Shown piece after piece: positions 8,007-16,545 of a stretch of 37,185 nucleotides of DNA (position 1 is the stretch's first letter; every line of letters begins with the position of its first letter). This DNA is from Glycomyces dulcitolivorans (lineage in GTDB: Bacteria > Actinomycetota > Actinomycetes > Mycobacteriales > Micromonosporaceae): contig NZ_QFRW01000093.1 in assembly GCF_003265355.1 (NCBI RefSeq), positions 25,222-62,406 of the forward strand, in the 5' to 3' direction. The notes under the pieces were generated by a model that did no database searches, was not told where the DNA came from, and worked only from the letters and a program-made list of their open reading frames with translations. A program made the translations under genes and the position numbers.

Positions 8007-9008
8007 CTAGCGGGCGGTGATTCCGATCGCCTTGGCGGTCAGCTCGACCGAGCGGAGGCGGTCGTCGAGGTCGATGGCGTGGTGGGCGGTGATGAGCTCG
8101 TTCGCGCCGGTGGACTTGGCGAAGGACTCCAGGAACGCGCGGACCTCGTCGGGGTCGCCGACGGCGGTGTAGCGGGTCATGGCCGACAGCTGCTCGCCGC
8201 CGGGCGAGGCCAGGAACTGGTCGATCTCGTCGTCGCTGAACTCGCCGCCGCCGCCGGAGCCGCGGGTGATGAACGCGCGGGCGCGGTTGCGGTAGGAGAT
8301 GCGGCGCTGGGCGTCGGCGGTGTCGTGGTCCTCGGCGGCGAACACGTTGACGCCCGCGATGAGGTACGGCTCGGCCAGCTGCTCGGAGGGCTGGAACTGC
8401 TCGCGGTAGACGGTGACGGCCTCGTAGAGGGCGTCGGGCGCGAAGTGGGAGGCGAAGGCGTACGGCAGGCCGAGCTGCGCGGCGAGCTGGGCGCCGAAGA
8501 GCGAGGAGCCGAGGAGGTAGAGCGGCACTTCGGTGGGGGCGGTCGGCACGGCTTGGACGCCTTCGATGCGGGACTCGCCGCGAAGGTAGCCCTGGAGTTC
8601 GAGCACGTCCTGCGGGAACGTGTCGGAGGAGGTGGCGTCGCGGCGGATCGCGCGCATGGTCTGCCGGTCGGTGCCGGGCGCGCGGCCCAGGCCGAGGTCG
8701 ATGCGGCCGGGGAAGAGCGATTCGAGGGTCCCGAACTGCTCGGCGATCACGAGCGGGGAGTGGTTGGGGAGCATGATCCCGCCGGCGCCGAGGCGGATCG
8801 TGTCGGTGTTGGCGGCGACGTGGCCGATGACCAGGCTCGTCGCGCTGGAGGCGATCGTCGGCATGTTGTGGTGCTCGGCGTACCAGACCCGCGAGTACCC
8901 GCTCCGCTCGGCGGTGCGGGCGAGGTCGACGCTCGCGGCGAAGCTGTCGCGGGCCGTGCGTCCCGGCGCGATCGGTGCGAGGTCGAGGATCGACAGGGCT
9001 ACTGGCAT
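8007..9008 (-). CDS. LLM-class flavin-dependent oxidoreductase
   Basis: This 333-residue protein belongs to the bacterial luciferase-like family with a (beta/alpha)8 barrel. Family signatures include WYAEHHN near residue 42, the [24 protein letters not shown] region near 73-96, and GLGRAPGTD near 107. These proteins use reduced flavin to oxidise diverse small organics; the substrate cannot be predicted. It has no signal peptide. The ATG at 9008 gives the family N-terminus with the first beta-strand intact. Upstream lie two small palindromes (9047-9071) that may be operator sites. Confidence 0.9.
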   Translation of the reverse strand: MPVALSILDLAPIAPGRTARDSFAASVDLARTAERSGYSRVWYAEHHNMPTIASSATSLVIGHVAANTDTIRLGAGGIMLPNHSPLVIAEQFGTLESLFPGRIDLGLGRAPGTDRQTMRAIRRDATSSDTFPQDVLELQGYLRGESRIEGVQAVPTAPTEVPLYLLGSSLFGAQLAAQLGLPYAFASHFAPDALYEAVTVYREQFQPSEQLAEPYLIAGVNVFAAEDHDTADAQRRISYRNRARAFITRGSGGGGEFSDDEIDQFLASPGGEQLSAMTRYTAVGDPDEVRAFLESFAKSTGANELITAHHAIDLDDRLRSVELTAKAIGITAR

Positions 9009-9046
9009 GGACGGCCGCCTTTCGGGTGCGGATTGCGGAGCGCCTC

Positions 9047-9071
9047 TCAGGCAACGCCTGAACGCTCGTTC
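9047..9071. promoter_or_regulatory. Candidate operator upstream of the LLM oxidoreductase
   Basis: TCAGGC-AAC-GCCTGA (9047-9061) overlaps by two bases GAACGCTCGTTC (9060-9071), a palindrome with arms GAACG and CGTTC. The second resembles many TetR-family sites. No TetR gene is present in the window, so the regulator would have to be encoded elsewhere. Confidence 0.35.
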
Positions 9072-9125
9072 GCAATCCCGGACCGGGGTCCGGTTCGGGC
9101 ATGACGCTCGTCACCGGACCGGTAA

Positions 9126-10073
9126 TCAGCCCCTGCGGCGCGGGGTCAGACGCAGGGGCGGGATGGGCGGGGCGGGGATTCGGTCGGTGCCGTGGCCGGG
9201 GACGGTGGGGAAGCGGGTGGTGTCGTCGCGTTCCCATGCCTCGCGGGCGGCGACGATCTCGTCGTGGCTGCGGGCGATGAAGTTCCACCACATGACGAGG
9301 TCCTCGCGGAACGGCTCGCCGCCGATCAAGAACGCGCGGCCGCCGGTCGCGGAAGCGAGGTCGAGGCGGTCGCGGCCCAGCCCGAGGTAGAGCAGGGGGC
9401 CGGGGGCGAGCGGGGTCCCGGCGACCTCGAAGGCGCCGTCGAGCACTAGAACCGCGTGCTCGAAGCCGGGCCTCAAGCCGATCTGCGCGGTCGCACCCGG
9501 ATCGAGGTCGAGTTGGGCGCCGACCAGGGGCGTGAAGGTCGTTGCGGGCGAAGCAGCGCCGTCGAGGTCGCCGAGGGCGACCAAAGCTCGCCAGCCGTCG
9601 CCTTCGGCGACCGGCAGATCGGCGTGCTGCTCGAACGCGGGCGCGATGCCGTTCCCGCTGTCGGGCAGGGCGACCCACAGTTGCAGGCCGTGGAGCAGCG
9701 GCGAATCCCCTTGGGACACTTCGGAGTGCGCGATGCCAGGCCCGGCGGTCATGAGGTTGAGCTGCGAGGGCCGCACCAGGACGTCGCTGCCGAGGCTGTC
9801 GCGGTGGCGGATCTCCCCCGCGAGCGGCCACGTCACGGTCTGGAGGCCGGTGTGCGGGTGGGGCAGGACCAGCATGTCGGTGTGCTCGGGCCCGAACCGG
9901 TCGAGGAAGCACCAGGCGCCGACCGTCGGGATCGTGCGCTGCGGCAGCGTGCGGCTCACGTGCATCGCGCGGACCCCGCCGAGCGGGACGTCTCGCTCCT
10001 CTAGCAGGACCATGTCGGGGTTGTCCGTTGCGCCGCAAGGGTTCTCGACGGGGCGGGCTTCGAGGTTGCTCAA
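9126..10073 (-). CDS. Pirin-family protein
   Basis: This 315-residue bicupin has the pirin metal-site pattern: HPHTGLQTVTW followed by EIRHRDSLG and GPGIAHSE, giving the His, His, His and Glu ligands of the N-terminal cupin. Pirins bind iron and some act as quercetinase-like dioxygenases or redox sensors; the reaction here is unknown. The TTG at 10073 overlaps the stop of the upstream acetyltransferase (TTGA) and sits just after a GGGGGAGGAGG stretch, so I preferred it; an ATG about 20 codons further in is an alternative. The overlap indicates translational coupling with the GNAT gene. Confidence 0.9.
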   Translation of the reverse strand: MSNLEARPVENPCGATDNPDMVLLEERDVPLGGVRAMHVSRTLPQRTIPTVGAWCFLDRFGPEHTDMLVLPHPHTGLQTVTWPLAGEIRHRDSLGSDVLVRPSQLNLMTAGPGIAHSEVSQGDSPLLHGLQLWVALPDSGNGIAPAFEQHADLPVAEGDGWRALVALGDLDGAASPATTFTPLVGAQLDLDPGATAQIGLRPGFEHAVLVLDGAFEVAGTPLAPGPLLYLGLGRDRLDLASATGGRAFLIGGEPFREDLVMWWNFIARSHDEIVAAREAWERDDTTRFPTVPGHGTDRIPAPPIPPLRLTPRRRG

Positions 10074-10372
10074 TCCTCCTCCCCCAGGTGCGGGGCCTTC
10101 TCGTGGAGGAGGTCCTGGTACTCGGGGTGCCGCTCGATCCATCCGGCGTAGAACGGGCACACCGGGTGCACCTGCTCGCCGGCCGCGCGGGCGGCGTCGA
10201 GGGAGGTGCGGACCAGGGCGGTGCCGACGCCGACGCCTTCGCGCTCGACCTCGGTGTGGAAGAAGGTGATCACGCCGTCATGGCGCTTGTACTGCGAGAA
10301 TCCGACCAGCTCGCCGTCGATGCGAGCCTCCCAGCGGTGATGTTCGGGGGCATCGGTGACTTCCACGGTCAT
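10070..10372 (-). CDS. Small GNAT-type N-acetyltransferase (YjdJ-like)
   Basis: This is a 100-residue protein of the short GCN5-related acetyltransferase family (Acetyltransf_CG, COG2388). The acetyl-CoA loop is seen as EREGVGVGTALV near residues 43-54, and the C-terminal CPFYAGWIERHPEYQDLL is a family hallmark. Such proteins are about 90-110 residues, so it is full length. The target is unknown. The ATG at 10372 has GAAGGAG about 6 nt upstream. It overlaps the pirin gene by 4 nt and forms a two-gene unit with it. Confidence 0.92.
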   Translation of the reverse strand: MTVEVTDAPEHHRWEARIDGELVGFSQYKRHDGVITFFHTEVEREGVGVGTALVRTSLDAARAAGEQVHPVCPFYAGWIERHPEYQDLLHEKAPHLGEED

Positions 10373-10468
10373 TGAGCGCTCCTTCGAATCGCGGGCGTAC
10401 TTCGACCACCCTAATGCGGTTTCACGGGAGGGTTACCCAGTTGGAGCCGGTTCCCCACGCACCCCAGA

Positions 10469-11203
10469 TCAACCGGCCTGTTCGGCCAGCCGGATCGAGG
10501 CGGTCGCCATGTGGACGGCCATCGCCGAAGCGGCGCCGTCCTGGTCGCGGGAGGAGACGGCGCGCAGGATCGCCTCGTGCTCGTCGACGGCGGTCTGGGC
10601 CTCCTCGGTGCCGGAGACGGCGCGGTCGGCGTAGACCTGGAGCAGGGAGCGGACGACGTCGAGGAGGTCGATGAGCACTTCGTTGCCGGCGGCCTGGGCG
10701 AGCGCGTTGTGGAAGTCGCGGTCGGCCTCGGCGAATCCGGCGAGGTCGCCGAGGGCGTCCTTCATGCGGGCGAGGTGCCCGGCGAGGGCGTCGAGGTCGG
10801 CCTGGGCGGCGCCGGAGGCGGCGAGGCGGGCGACGTAGATCTCCAGGCCGGAGCGCAGTTCGAGGAGTTCGTCGGTCTTGCGGCGCCCAATGAGCAGGCC
10901 CCAGCGCAGGGTCTGCGGGAGCAGTTCGGAGGCGGTCCCGCGCAGGTAGGTGCCCGAGCCGGGGCGGACGTCGACGATGCCGAGGAGTTCGAGCGCGGCG
11001 AGGGCCTCGCGGACGGCGGAGCGGCCGACGCCGAGGGTGGTCGCGAGCTGGCGCTCGGCGGGCAGGCGGGTGCCCGGCTCGATGGATCCGCCGGTGAAGA
11101 GGTCGAGGAGCTGGCGCGCGACCTCCGAGACCGGGCTGCTGCTCGGCAGCGTGCCGAGCGAGGCCGCGATGTCGGCGGCGCGATCTCCTGGGTAGGCGGG
11201 CAT
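10469..11203 (-). CDS. GntR/FadR-family transcriptional regulator
   Basis: This 244-residue regulator has an N-terminal winged helix (PAERQLATTLGVGRSAVREALAALELLGIVDVRPGSGTY at about residues 48-87) and a C-terminal FCD ligand-binding domain with metal-ligand residues near RDFHNALA and DEHEAILRAV. FCD regulators respond to organic and sugar acids. It is transcribed away from the six-gene sugar-acid operon, so it is the obvious candidate for its control. The ATG at 11203 was chosen because the protein then begins just before the conserved region; a longer frame to 11362 would cross the divergent promoter. The ribosome site is weak. The natural effector would be D-apionate or a pathway intermediate if the operon assignment is correct. 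Confidence 0.92.
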   Translation of the reverse strand: MPAYPGDRAADIAASLGTLPSSSPVSEVARQLLDLFTGGSIEPGTRLPAERQLATTLGVGRSAVREALAALELLGIVDVRPGSGTYLRGTASELLPQTLRWGLLIGRRKTDELLELRSGLEIYVARLAASGAAQADLDALAGHLARMKDALGDLAGFAEADRDFHNALAQAAGNEVLIDLLDVVRSLLQVYADRAVSGTEEAQTAVDEHEAILRAVSSRDQDGAASAMAVHMATASIRLAEQAG

Positions 11204-11356
11204 GGAAGTCAACTTACCGTCCCCTTGCGCGGTGAAACCACCCTTCCGCCCGGGATGCGATCCCCGTCTAGTTGGGCCCGTAGTCCGTTCGGCGATTCGT
11301 TGTTCCGGCGCGAGCTGGGCGTTCACTGCGGGATGCTCAACATGTGGGACGTCACG

Positions 11357-11385
11357 TTGCAATTGGTCAACCGGTTAGCCAATAT
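11357..11385 (+). promoter_or_regulatory. Operon promoter with FadR-type operator in its spacer
   Basis: A -35 TTGCAA (11357-11362) and a -10 CAATAT (11380-11385) are 17 bp apart. Between them lies TTGGTCAACCGGTTAGCCAA (11363-11382), a near-perfect 20-bp palindrome whose only mismatches are the two TC/AG steps. A protein bound there would block RNA polymerase. The divergent FadR-type regulator is the likely ligand. Transcription should begin near 11392. Confidence 0.68.
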
Positions 11386-11429
11386 GGGAGGCGTCCCCAG
11401 TGTCATCAGAGCCGATGTCAGGAGTCAAC

Positions 11430-12785
11430 GTGAACCGGTCCGCAGCCCCCGAAACGGCTTCGCCCGTGGCCCGCAGCGCCATCCGCAAGGTGTCGGTACG
11501 GCTCGTGCCGTTCGTCGCCTTGATGTTCTTCATCAACTACCTCGACCGCACCGCGATCGGGTTCGCCGCGCCCAACGGCATGAACGGCGACCTGGCGCTC
11601 TCCGCCGCCCAGTTCGGCTTCGCGTCCGGCGTGTTCTTCATCGGCTACATCCTGCTGGAAGTGCCGTCCAACCTCGCCCTCCACCGCTTCGGCGCCCGAA
11701 AGTGGCTGGCGCGCATCATGGTCAGCTGGGGCATCGTCGCGCTCCTGTTCACCTGGGTGCAGAACTTCGAGCAGCTCGTGGCCCTGCGCTTCCTCCTCGG
11801 CGTCGCCGAGGCCGGCTTCTTCCCCGGCGCGATCCTGTTCCTGTCCCTGTGGGTGCCCTCGCAGTACCGCGGCCGCATCCTCATGCTGTTCTACCTGGCC
11901 CAGCCCCTGACGACGGTGATCGGCGCGCCCCTCGCCGGCGCCCTCATCCAGCAGCACGGCGTGTTCTTCGGCCTCGAAGGCTGGCGCTTCATGTTCATGG
12001 GCGTCGCGATCCCCGCGATCATCGTCGGCCTCGTCGCCTGGTTCTACCTCAAGGACAAGCCCGCCGACGCCAAGTGGCTCACCCCCGAGGAGCAGACCTG
12101 GCTCACCGGCGCCCTCGACGCCGAGTTCAAAGAGGACACGAGCAAGCACCCGTCGGTCAAGCACGCCTTCAAGAGCGGGCGCGTGTGGGCCCTGTCCTTC
12201 ATCTACTTCGGCTTCATCTACGGCCTGTACGCCCTCGCGTTCTTCCTGCCCACGATCATCGACGGGTTCCAGGCCGCGGCCGGCACCGAGTTCGACGTGT
12301 TCGAGAAGGGCCTGATCACCGCGATCCCGTACCTCCCGGCCGCGATCGCCATGTACTTCTGGTCCCGGGACGCCTCCAAGCGCGGCCTCAAGACCTGGCA
12401 CATCGCGCTCCCGGCCGTCCTCGGCGCGGTCTCGATCCCGCTCGCGCTCCTCGCGGCCTCCCCGGTCACGACCATCGCGGTCATCACCGTCACCGCCTGC
12501 GCGATCTTCGCGGCGCTCCCGAACTTCTGGACGCTGCCGACCCGCTTCCTCACGGGCGCAGCGGCAGCGGCGGGCGTCGCGCTCATCAACACCGTCGGCA
12601 ACCTCGCCGGGTTCAGCGCCCCGTACATCACCGGCGCCGTCCACGACTGGACCGGCGGCTACGAGCTCGCGATGGCCGTCGTCGGCGCGTTCATGCTCCT
12701 GTCGGCCGTGCTCATGGTGGCGCTCGCGCGCCGCGACAAGCGCGCCCCGGCCGAAGCGGACCTCACGGAGGCGACCGCGTCATGA
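11430..12785 (+). CDS. MFS transporter, anion:cation symporter type (probable apionate uptake)
   Basis: This is a roughly 451-residue, 12-helix permease. The first loop motif NYLDRTAIGFA and the following YILLEVPSNLALHRFGARKWLARI segment are typical of the anion:cation symporter family, which imports sugar acids such as galactonate, glucarate and tartrate. I preferred the GTG at 11430, which has AGGAG 5 nt upstream and lies downstream of the predicted transcription start; a GTG at 11400 (10 residues longer, GGGAGG 8 nt upstream) is also possible. It is the first gene of the operon and overlaps the kinase gene by 4 nt. D-apionate as substrate is inferred from context. Confidence 0.9.
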   Translation: MNRSAAPETASPVARSAIRKVSVRLVPFVALMFFINYLDRTAIGFAAPNGMNGDLALSAAQFGFASGVFFIGYILLEVPSNLALHRFGARKWLARIMVSWGIVALLFTWVQNFEQLVALRFLLGVAEAGFFPGAILFLSLWVPSQYRGRILMLFYLAQPLTTVIGAPLAGALIQQHGVFFGLEGWRFMFMGVAIPAIIVGLVAWFYLKDKPADAKWLTPEEQTWLTGALDAEFKEDTSKHPSVKHAFKSGRVWALSFIYFGFIYGLYALAFFLPTIIDGFQAAAGTEFDVFEKGLITAIPYLPAAIAMYFWSRDASKRGLKTWHIALPAVLGAVSIPLALLAASPVTTIAVITVTACAIFAALPNFWTLPTRFLTGAAAAAGVALINTVGNLAGFSAPYITGAVHDWTGGYELAMAVVGAFMLLSAVLMVALARRDKRAPAEADLTEATAS

Positions 12786-14521
12786 CCCGGATCTGGAACG
12801 ACCCGGCCGACTTCGCCGACGAGATGATCGACGGCTTCGTGGCCGCGAACGGTCGCCACGTGCAGCGCGTCTCCGGCGGCGTCGTCCGCTCCACCGAAGT
12901 CCCCGAGGGCCAGGTCGCGGTCGTCATCGGCGGCGGCTCCGGGCACTACCCGGCGTTCGGCGGGCTCGTCGGCCAGGGGCTCGCCCACGGTGCGGCCCTT
13001 GGCAACCTGTTCGCCTCGCCCTCGGCCCAGCAGGTCCACGCGGTCGCGCGCGCCGCTGACAACGGCGGCGGCGTGCTGTTCACCTACGGCAACTACGCCG
13101 GGGACGTGCTCAACTTCGACGCGGCCCAGGAGCGCCTGCGCGGCGAGGGCGTCGCGTGCGCCACCGTGGCGGTCACCGACGACATCTTCAGCGCCGCACC
13201 CGAAGAGCGTCACAAGCGCCGCGGCATCGCCGGGGACCTCGCGGTGTTCCGCATCGCGGCGGCAGCGGCTGAGGCCGGGCACGACCTCGCCGGGGTCGAG
13301 CGCCTGGCGCGGCTGGCGAACGACCGGACCCGCTCGTTCGGCGTCGCCTTCTCCGGCTGCACGCTCCCGGGCGCAGAGGAGCCGCTGTTCTCGGTCCCCG
13401 AGGGTCGCATGGCGATCGGGCTCGGCATCCACGGCGAGCCGGGCATCGACGAGACCGACGTGCCGACCGCGGACGGTCTCGCCGAACTGCTCGTCGCGAA
13501 GCTCCTCGACGAGGTCCCCGCCGGGGTCGACGTCGCGGGTGCGCGGGCCGTGCCGATCCTCAACGGGCTCGGCTCCCTCAAGTACGAGGAGCTGTTCGTC
13601 GTCTACCGGCGCGTCTCGCAACTCCTTGCGGCCCAGGGCATCACGATCGTGGACCCGCATGTGGGCGAGTACTGCACCAGCTTCGACATGGCCGGGACCT
13701 CCCTGACCCTGCTGTGGCTGGACGAGGAGCTCGAAGCCCTCTGGGAGACCCCGGTCGACACCCCGGCGTACCGCCGCGGCTCGGTCGACCAGGCCGCGCG
13801 CAGGAGCGAGAACGCAAGCGCCGCAATCGACGCCGAGGCCGTCCCGGAATCCGACGAGGCCTCCCGCGAGGTCGCGGGCCGCGTCCGCGCGGTCCTGGAG
13901 ACCATCGCCGCCACCGTCGACGCCAATGTGGATGAACTCGGCCGGATCGACGCGATCGCCGGGGACGGCGACCACGGCATCGGCATGCAGCGCGGCGCCA
14001 AGGCCGCGCTCGCCGCCGGAACCATTGCGGCCGAGGCAGGTGCGGGCGCGGGCACCACCCTGGCCCGTGCCGCCGCGGCCTGGGCCGACAAGGCCGGCGG
14101 GACCTCCGGGGCGCTGTGGGGCGTGATCCTCACCAGCGTCGCCGAACGCCTCGGCGACAGCGGTAAACCCGCCGCCGCACAGGTCGCCGCCGGTGTGGCC
14201 GCCGGAGCCCGCGGGGTCATGGACTACGGCAAGGCCGAGATCGGCGACAAGACGCTGGTCGACGCGCTCGTGCCGTTCAGCGAGTCCTTGCAGCGCAACA
14301 CGGACGCGGGCGCCGATCTGCGCACCGCGTGGACGGCCGCCGCCGAGGACGCCACCCGCGCCGCGAAAGCCACCGCGGACCTCCTGCCCCGCATGGGCCG
14401 CGCCCGCCCGCACGCCGAAAAGAGCCTCGGCACGCCCGACCCGGGCGCGCACTCCCTCGCCCTCATCGCCACCGCGATCGGCGGACTGCTCCACCCTGAA
14501 GGAAGGAACCGAAATGCCTGA
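12782..14521 (+). CDS. lerK: DhaK-DhaL kinase, probable L-erythrulose 1-kinase
   Basis: This 579-residue single-chain dihydroxyacetone-kinase-type enzyme has two domains. The DhaK domain (about 1-330) has [12 protein letters not shown] near residue 43 and the substrate-binding His217 in GIHGEPG. The DhaL ATP domain (about 365-575) carries GDGDHG at 394-399, which holds the magnesium-binding aspartates. Family members phosphorylate dihydroxyacetone or four-carbon ketoses. Its position before an EryI-like isomerase, a TPI homologue, a decarboxylase-like TIM barrel and an oxidoisomerase-like protein favours L-erythrulose as substrate, giving L-erythrulose 1-phosphate. D-erythrulose or dihydroxyacetone cannot be excluded. 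The ATG overlaps the transporter stop (ATGA). The large C-terminal overlap frames on the other strand are shadows. Confidence 0.88.
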   Translation: MTRIWNDPADFADEMIDGFVAANGRHVQRVSGGVVRSTEVPEGQVAVVIGGGSGHYPAFGGLVGQGLAHGAALGNLFASPSAQQVHAVARAADNGGGVLFTYGNYAGDVLNFDAAQERLRGEGVACATVAVTDDIFSAAPEERHKRRGIAGDLAVFRIAAAAAEAGHDLAGVERLARLANDRTRSFGVAFSGCTLPGAEEPLFSVPEGRMAIGLGIHGEPGIDETDVPTADGLAELLVAKLLDEVPAGVDVAGARAVPILNGLGSLKYEELFVVYRRVSQLLAAQGITIVDPHVGEYCTSFDMAGTSLTLLWLDEELEALWETPVDTPAYRRGSVDQAARRSENASAAIDAEAVPESDEASREVAGRVRAVLETIAATVDANVDELGRIDAIAGDGDHGIGMQRGAKAALAAGTIAAEAGAGAGTTLARAAAAWADKAGGTSGALWGVILTSVAERLGDSGKPAAAQVAAGVAAGARGVMDYGKAEIGDKTLVDALVPFSESLQRNTDAGADLRTAWTAAAEDATRAAKATADLLPRMGRARPHAEKSLGTPDPGAHSLALIATAIGGLLHPEGRNRNA

Positions 14522-14984
14522 GCCACTGCGCATCGTCATCGGCAGCGACGACGCCGGCTTCGACTACAAGGAGGTCCTCAAGCGCGACCTCGAAGGCCAC
14601 GCCGGAGTCGTGTCCGTAGTGGACGTCGGCGTGGACGCTGACGGGCACACCCCCTACCCGAAGGTCGCCATCGAAGCAGCCCAGCAGGTCTCCGACGGCA
14701 AGGCCGACCGCGCACTCCTCATCTGCGGCACCGGACTCGGCGTCGCCATCGCCGCCAACAAGGTCCCCGGCATCCGGGCCGCCACGGCACACGACAGCTT
14801 CTCCGTCGAGCGGAGCGTCCTCTCCAACGACGCGCAGGTCCTCACCATGGGGCAGCGCGTGATCGGCCTCGAACTCGCGCGCCGCCTGGTCCGCGAGTGG
14901 CTCGACTACCGCTTCGACCCGCAGAGCGCCTCGGCCGAGAAGGTCGCGGCCATCGGCGAGTTCGAGTCGACCGGGTCCTGCTGA
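14514..14984 (+). CDS. eryI: RpiB-like isomerase, probable D-erythrulose 4-phosphate isomerase
   Basis: This 156-residue protein has the RpiB/LacAB fold. [20 protein letters not shown] contains the conserved active-site Cys. Two positions differ from ribose-5-phosphate isomerase B: GSDHAGF reads GSDDAGF, and the His of the HND motif is Ser ([10 protein letters not shown]). The SNxAQ form and the VERSVLSN context resemble EryI, the D-erythrulose 4-phosphate isomerase of erythritol catabolism. It should yield D-erythrose 4-phosphate for the pentose phosphate pathway. The start ATG overlaps the kinase gene by 8 nt, with AAGGAAGG upstream. The gene family is certain; the substrate is inferred from motifs and neighbours. 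Confidence 0.88.
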   Translation: MPEPLRIVIGSDDAGFDYKEVLKRDLEGHAGVVSVVDVGVDADGHTPYPKVAIEAAQQVSDGKADRALLICGTGLGVAIAANKVPGIRAATAHDSFSVERSVLSNDAQVLTMGQRVIGLELARRLVREWLDYRFDPQSASAEKVAAIGEFESTGSC

Positions 14985-15754
14985 TGGCGCCGGTCACGGT
15001 CGGGGTGAGCCTCAAGATGTACTTCGGTCATCGGGAGGCCCGAGACTGGTTCGCGCGTGTCGCCGAGCACGTCCACCAGCACCCGGGCCTGGTCTCGGGC
15101 GCGGTCGAGCTGTTCGTCATCCCGACCTACCTCCAGATCCTCCCGGCCCGGGACGCCTTCGCGGGCACGCCGATCCGCCTCGGCGCGCAGGACGTCGCCA
15201 CCGCCGACTCGGGGCCGTTCACCGGCGAGGTCAGCGCGGCCGAACTCGCGGAAGTGGGCGTCACGATCGCCGAGATCGGGCACGCCGAACGCCGCCGCCT
15301 CTACGGCGAGACCGACGACACGGTCGCGGCCAAGTCCGCTGCAGCACTGCGCCACGGCGTGACGCCGCTGGTGTGCGTGGGCGAGTCGGACCGCTTGAGC
15401 CCCAGGGGCGCCGCGGCATCGACCGTGGCGCAGCTGCGCCGGAGCCTGTCGGGCGCACCGGCCGGGCCCGTGGTCGTGGCGTACGAGCCGGTGTGGGCGA
15501 TCGGCGCGGCCGAGCCCGCCCCGGTCGAGCACATCGCGGCGGTCACCACCGCCCTGCGCATGGCCCTCGACATCGCCCCCGACCGCGCGGGCTCGCAGGT
15601 CATCTACGGCGGCTCCGCCGGGCCCGGACTCCTGACCGCCTTGGGCACCGCCGTTGACGGGCTGTTCCTGGGCCGCTTCGCGCACGACCCCGGCAACCTG
15701 GCCGCGGTCCTCGACGAGGCGCTGGCGCTGGCCGAGACACGGGTGGCGTCGTGA
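14984..15754 (+). CDS. eryH: TPI homologue, probable L-erythrulose 1-phosphate isomerase
   Basis: This is a 256-residue TIM-barrel protein with the triose-phosphate isomerase catalytic set: Lys11 in VSLKMYFG (the housekeeping enzyme has NWKMN), His in EIGHAERR near residue 90, Glu in AYEPVWAIG near 164, and the phosphate loop GGSAGPG. The altered lysine loop and the operon setting point to the EryH/LerI group, which converts L-erythrulose 1-phosphate to D-erythrulose 4-phosphate. I used the ATG at 14984, which overlaps the previous stop (TGATG); an upstream frame is an artefact. A simple second TpiA is the alternative, but that would not explain the adjacent EryI-like gene. Confidence 0.88.
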   Translation: MAPVTVGVSLKMYFGHREARDWFARVAEHVHQHPGLVSGAVELFVIPTYLQILPARDAFAGTPIRLGAQDVATADSGPFTGEVSAAELAEVGVTIAEIGHAERRRLYGETDDTVAAKSAAALRHGVTPLVCVGESDRLSPRGAAASTVAQLRRSLSGAPAGPVVVAYEPVWAIGAAEPAPVEHIAAVTTALRMALDIAPDRAGSQVIYGGSAGPGLLTALGTAVDGLFLGRFAHDPGNLAAVLDEALALAETRVAS

Positions 15755-16545
15755 TCGGCCTTGGTTCTTACGCCTTCTTCTGGCAGCACTCGGACCGGGT
15801 CGAGCGCCCGCTGTCCCTGACCGGCGCTTTCGAGGCGACCCGCGAGCTGGGCGTGGACCTGTTCCAGGTCTGCGACTACGCGCCGCTGGAGTCGATGACC
15901 GACCGCGAACTCAAGGACGCGGCCGCCGCCGCCCGGGACCTGGGCCTGGCGATCGAGCTGGGCACCAAGGGGATCGAGCCGGAGCGGCTGACGAGGTTCC
16001 TGGAGCTGGCCGAGGTCTTCGACGCCCGGCTGGTCCGGTCGATGGTCTACGGCCCGGACTCGCGGCCCTCACTGGAGCAGGCGAAGACCTGGCTGGCCGC
16101 CGCCCTTCCGGTCTACGAAGCCGCCGGAGTGACCCTCGCGCTCGAAACCTACGAGCAGGTCGCGACGGCAGACCTGGCCGGCCTGGTGACCGCCGTGGAC
16201 AACCCCCACCTGGGCATCTGCCTGGACCCGGCCAACGTCGTCGCGCGGCTGGAGCAGCCCAAGACCACTGTAGAACTCGCAGCCCCCTTCACCGTCAACG
16301 TGCACGCCAAGGACTTCGCGTTCTCCCGTCAAGACGGCTGGGTGGGCTTCACCTACTCGGGCGCCGCGATGGGGACCGGCCTGCACGACTACCCGCACCT
16401 GCTGCGGGAGGCGCGCCCGCGAGAGCGGGGCGTGAACGAGATCGTCGAGCACTGGCTGCCGTGGCAGGACGGCGCCGAAGCCACGGTCCGCGCCGAACAG
16501 GCATGGACCCGAACCACTCTGGAATATCTGAGGAGCATCGCATGA
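15751..16545 (+). CDS. oiaC: Xylose-isomerase-like TIM barrel, probable 3-oxo-isoapionate decarboxylase
   Basis: This 264-residue member of the sugar phosphate isomerase/epimerase (AP endonuclease 2) family shows the metal-ligand pattern: Glu in LALETYEQ (about residue 131), Asp in CLDPAN (about 159), His in NVHAKDF (about 187) and Glu in NEIVEHWLPW (about 231). Its immediate neighbour is an ApnO-like dehydrogenase, the partner of OiaC in D-apionate catabolism, where OiaC converts 3-oxo-isoapionate to L-erythrulose and CO2. The start GTG overlaps the TPI stop (GTGA). The family is clear; the exact reaction rests on operon context and remembered family features, and a sugar epimerase is the alternative. 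Confidence 0.82.
   Translation: MIGLGSYAFFWQHSDRVERPLSLTGAFEATRELGVDLFQVCDYAPLESMTDRELKDAAAAARDLGLAIELGTKGIEPERLTRFLELAEVFDARLVRSMVYGPDSRPSLEQAKTWLAAALPVYEAAGVTLALETYEQVATADLAGLVTAVDNPHLGICLDPANVVARLEQPKTTVELAAPFTVNVHAKDFAFSRQDGWVGFTYSGAAMGTGLHDYPHLLREARPRERGVNEIVEHWLPWQDGAEATVRAEQAWTRTTLEYLRSIA

Noticed and set aside
7183-10038. 951-codon minus-strand frame
   Set aside because: Only its C-terminal 243 residues are a real protein (SDR); the rest is an Arg/Pro-rich wrong-frame reading of the LLM and pirin genes.
10511-14521. 1336-codon plus-strand frame spanning regulator, transporter and kinase
   Set aside because: Only its last part, from 12782, is the real kinase; the rest is antisense to the FadR gene and out of frame with the transporter.
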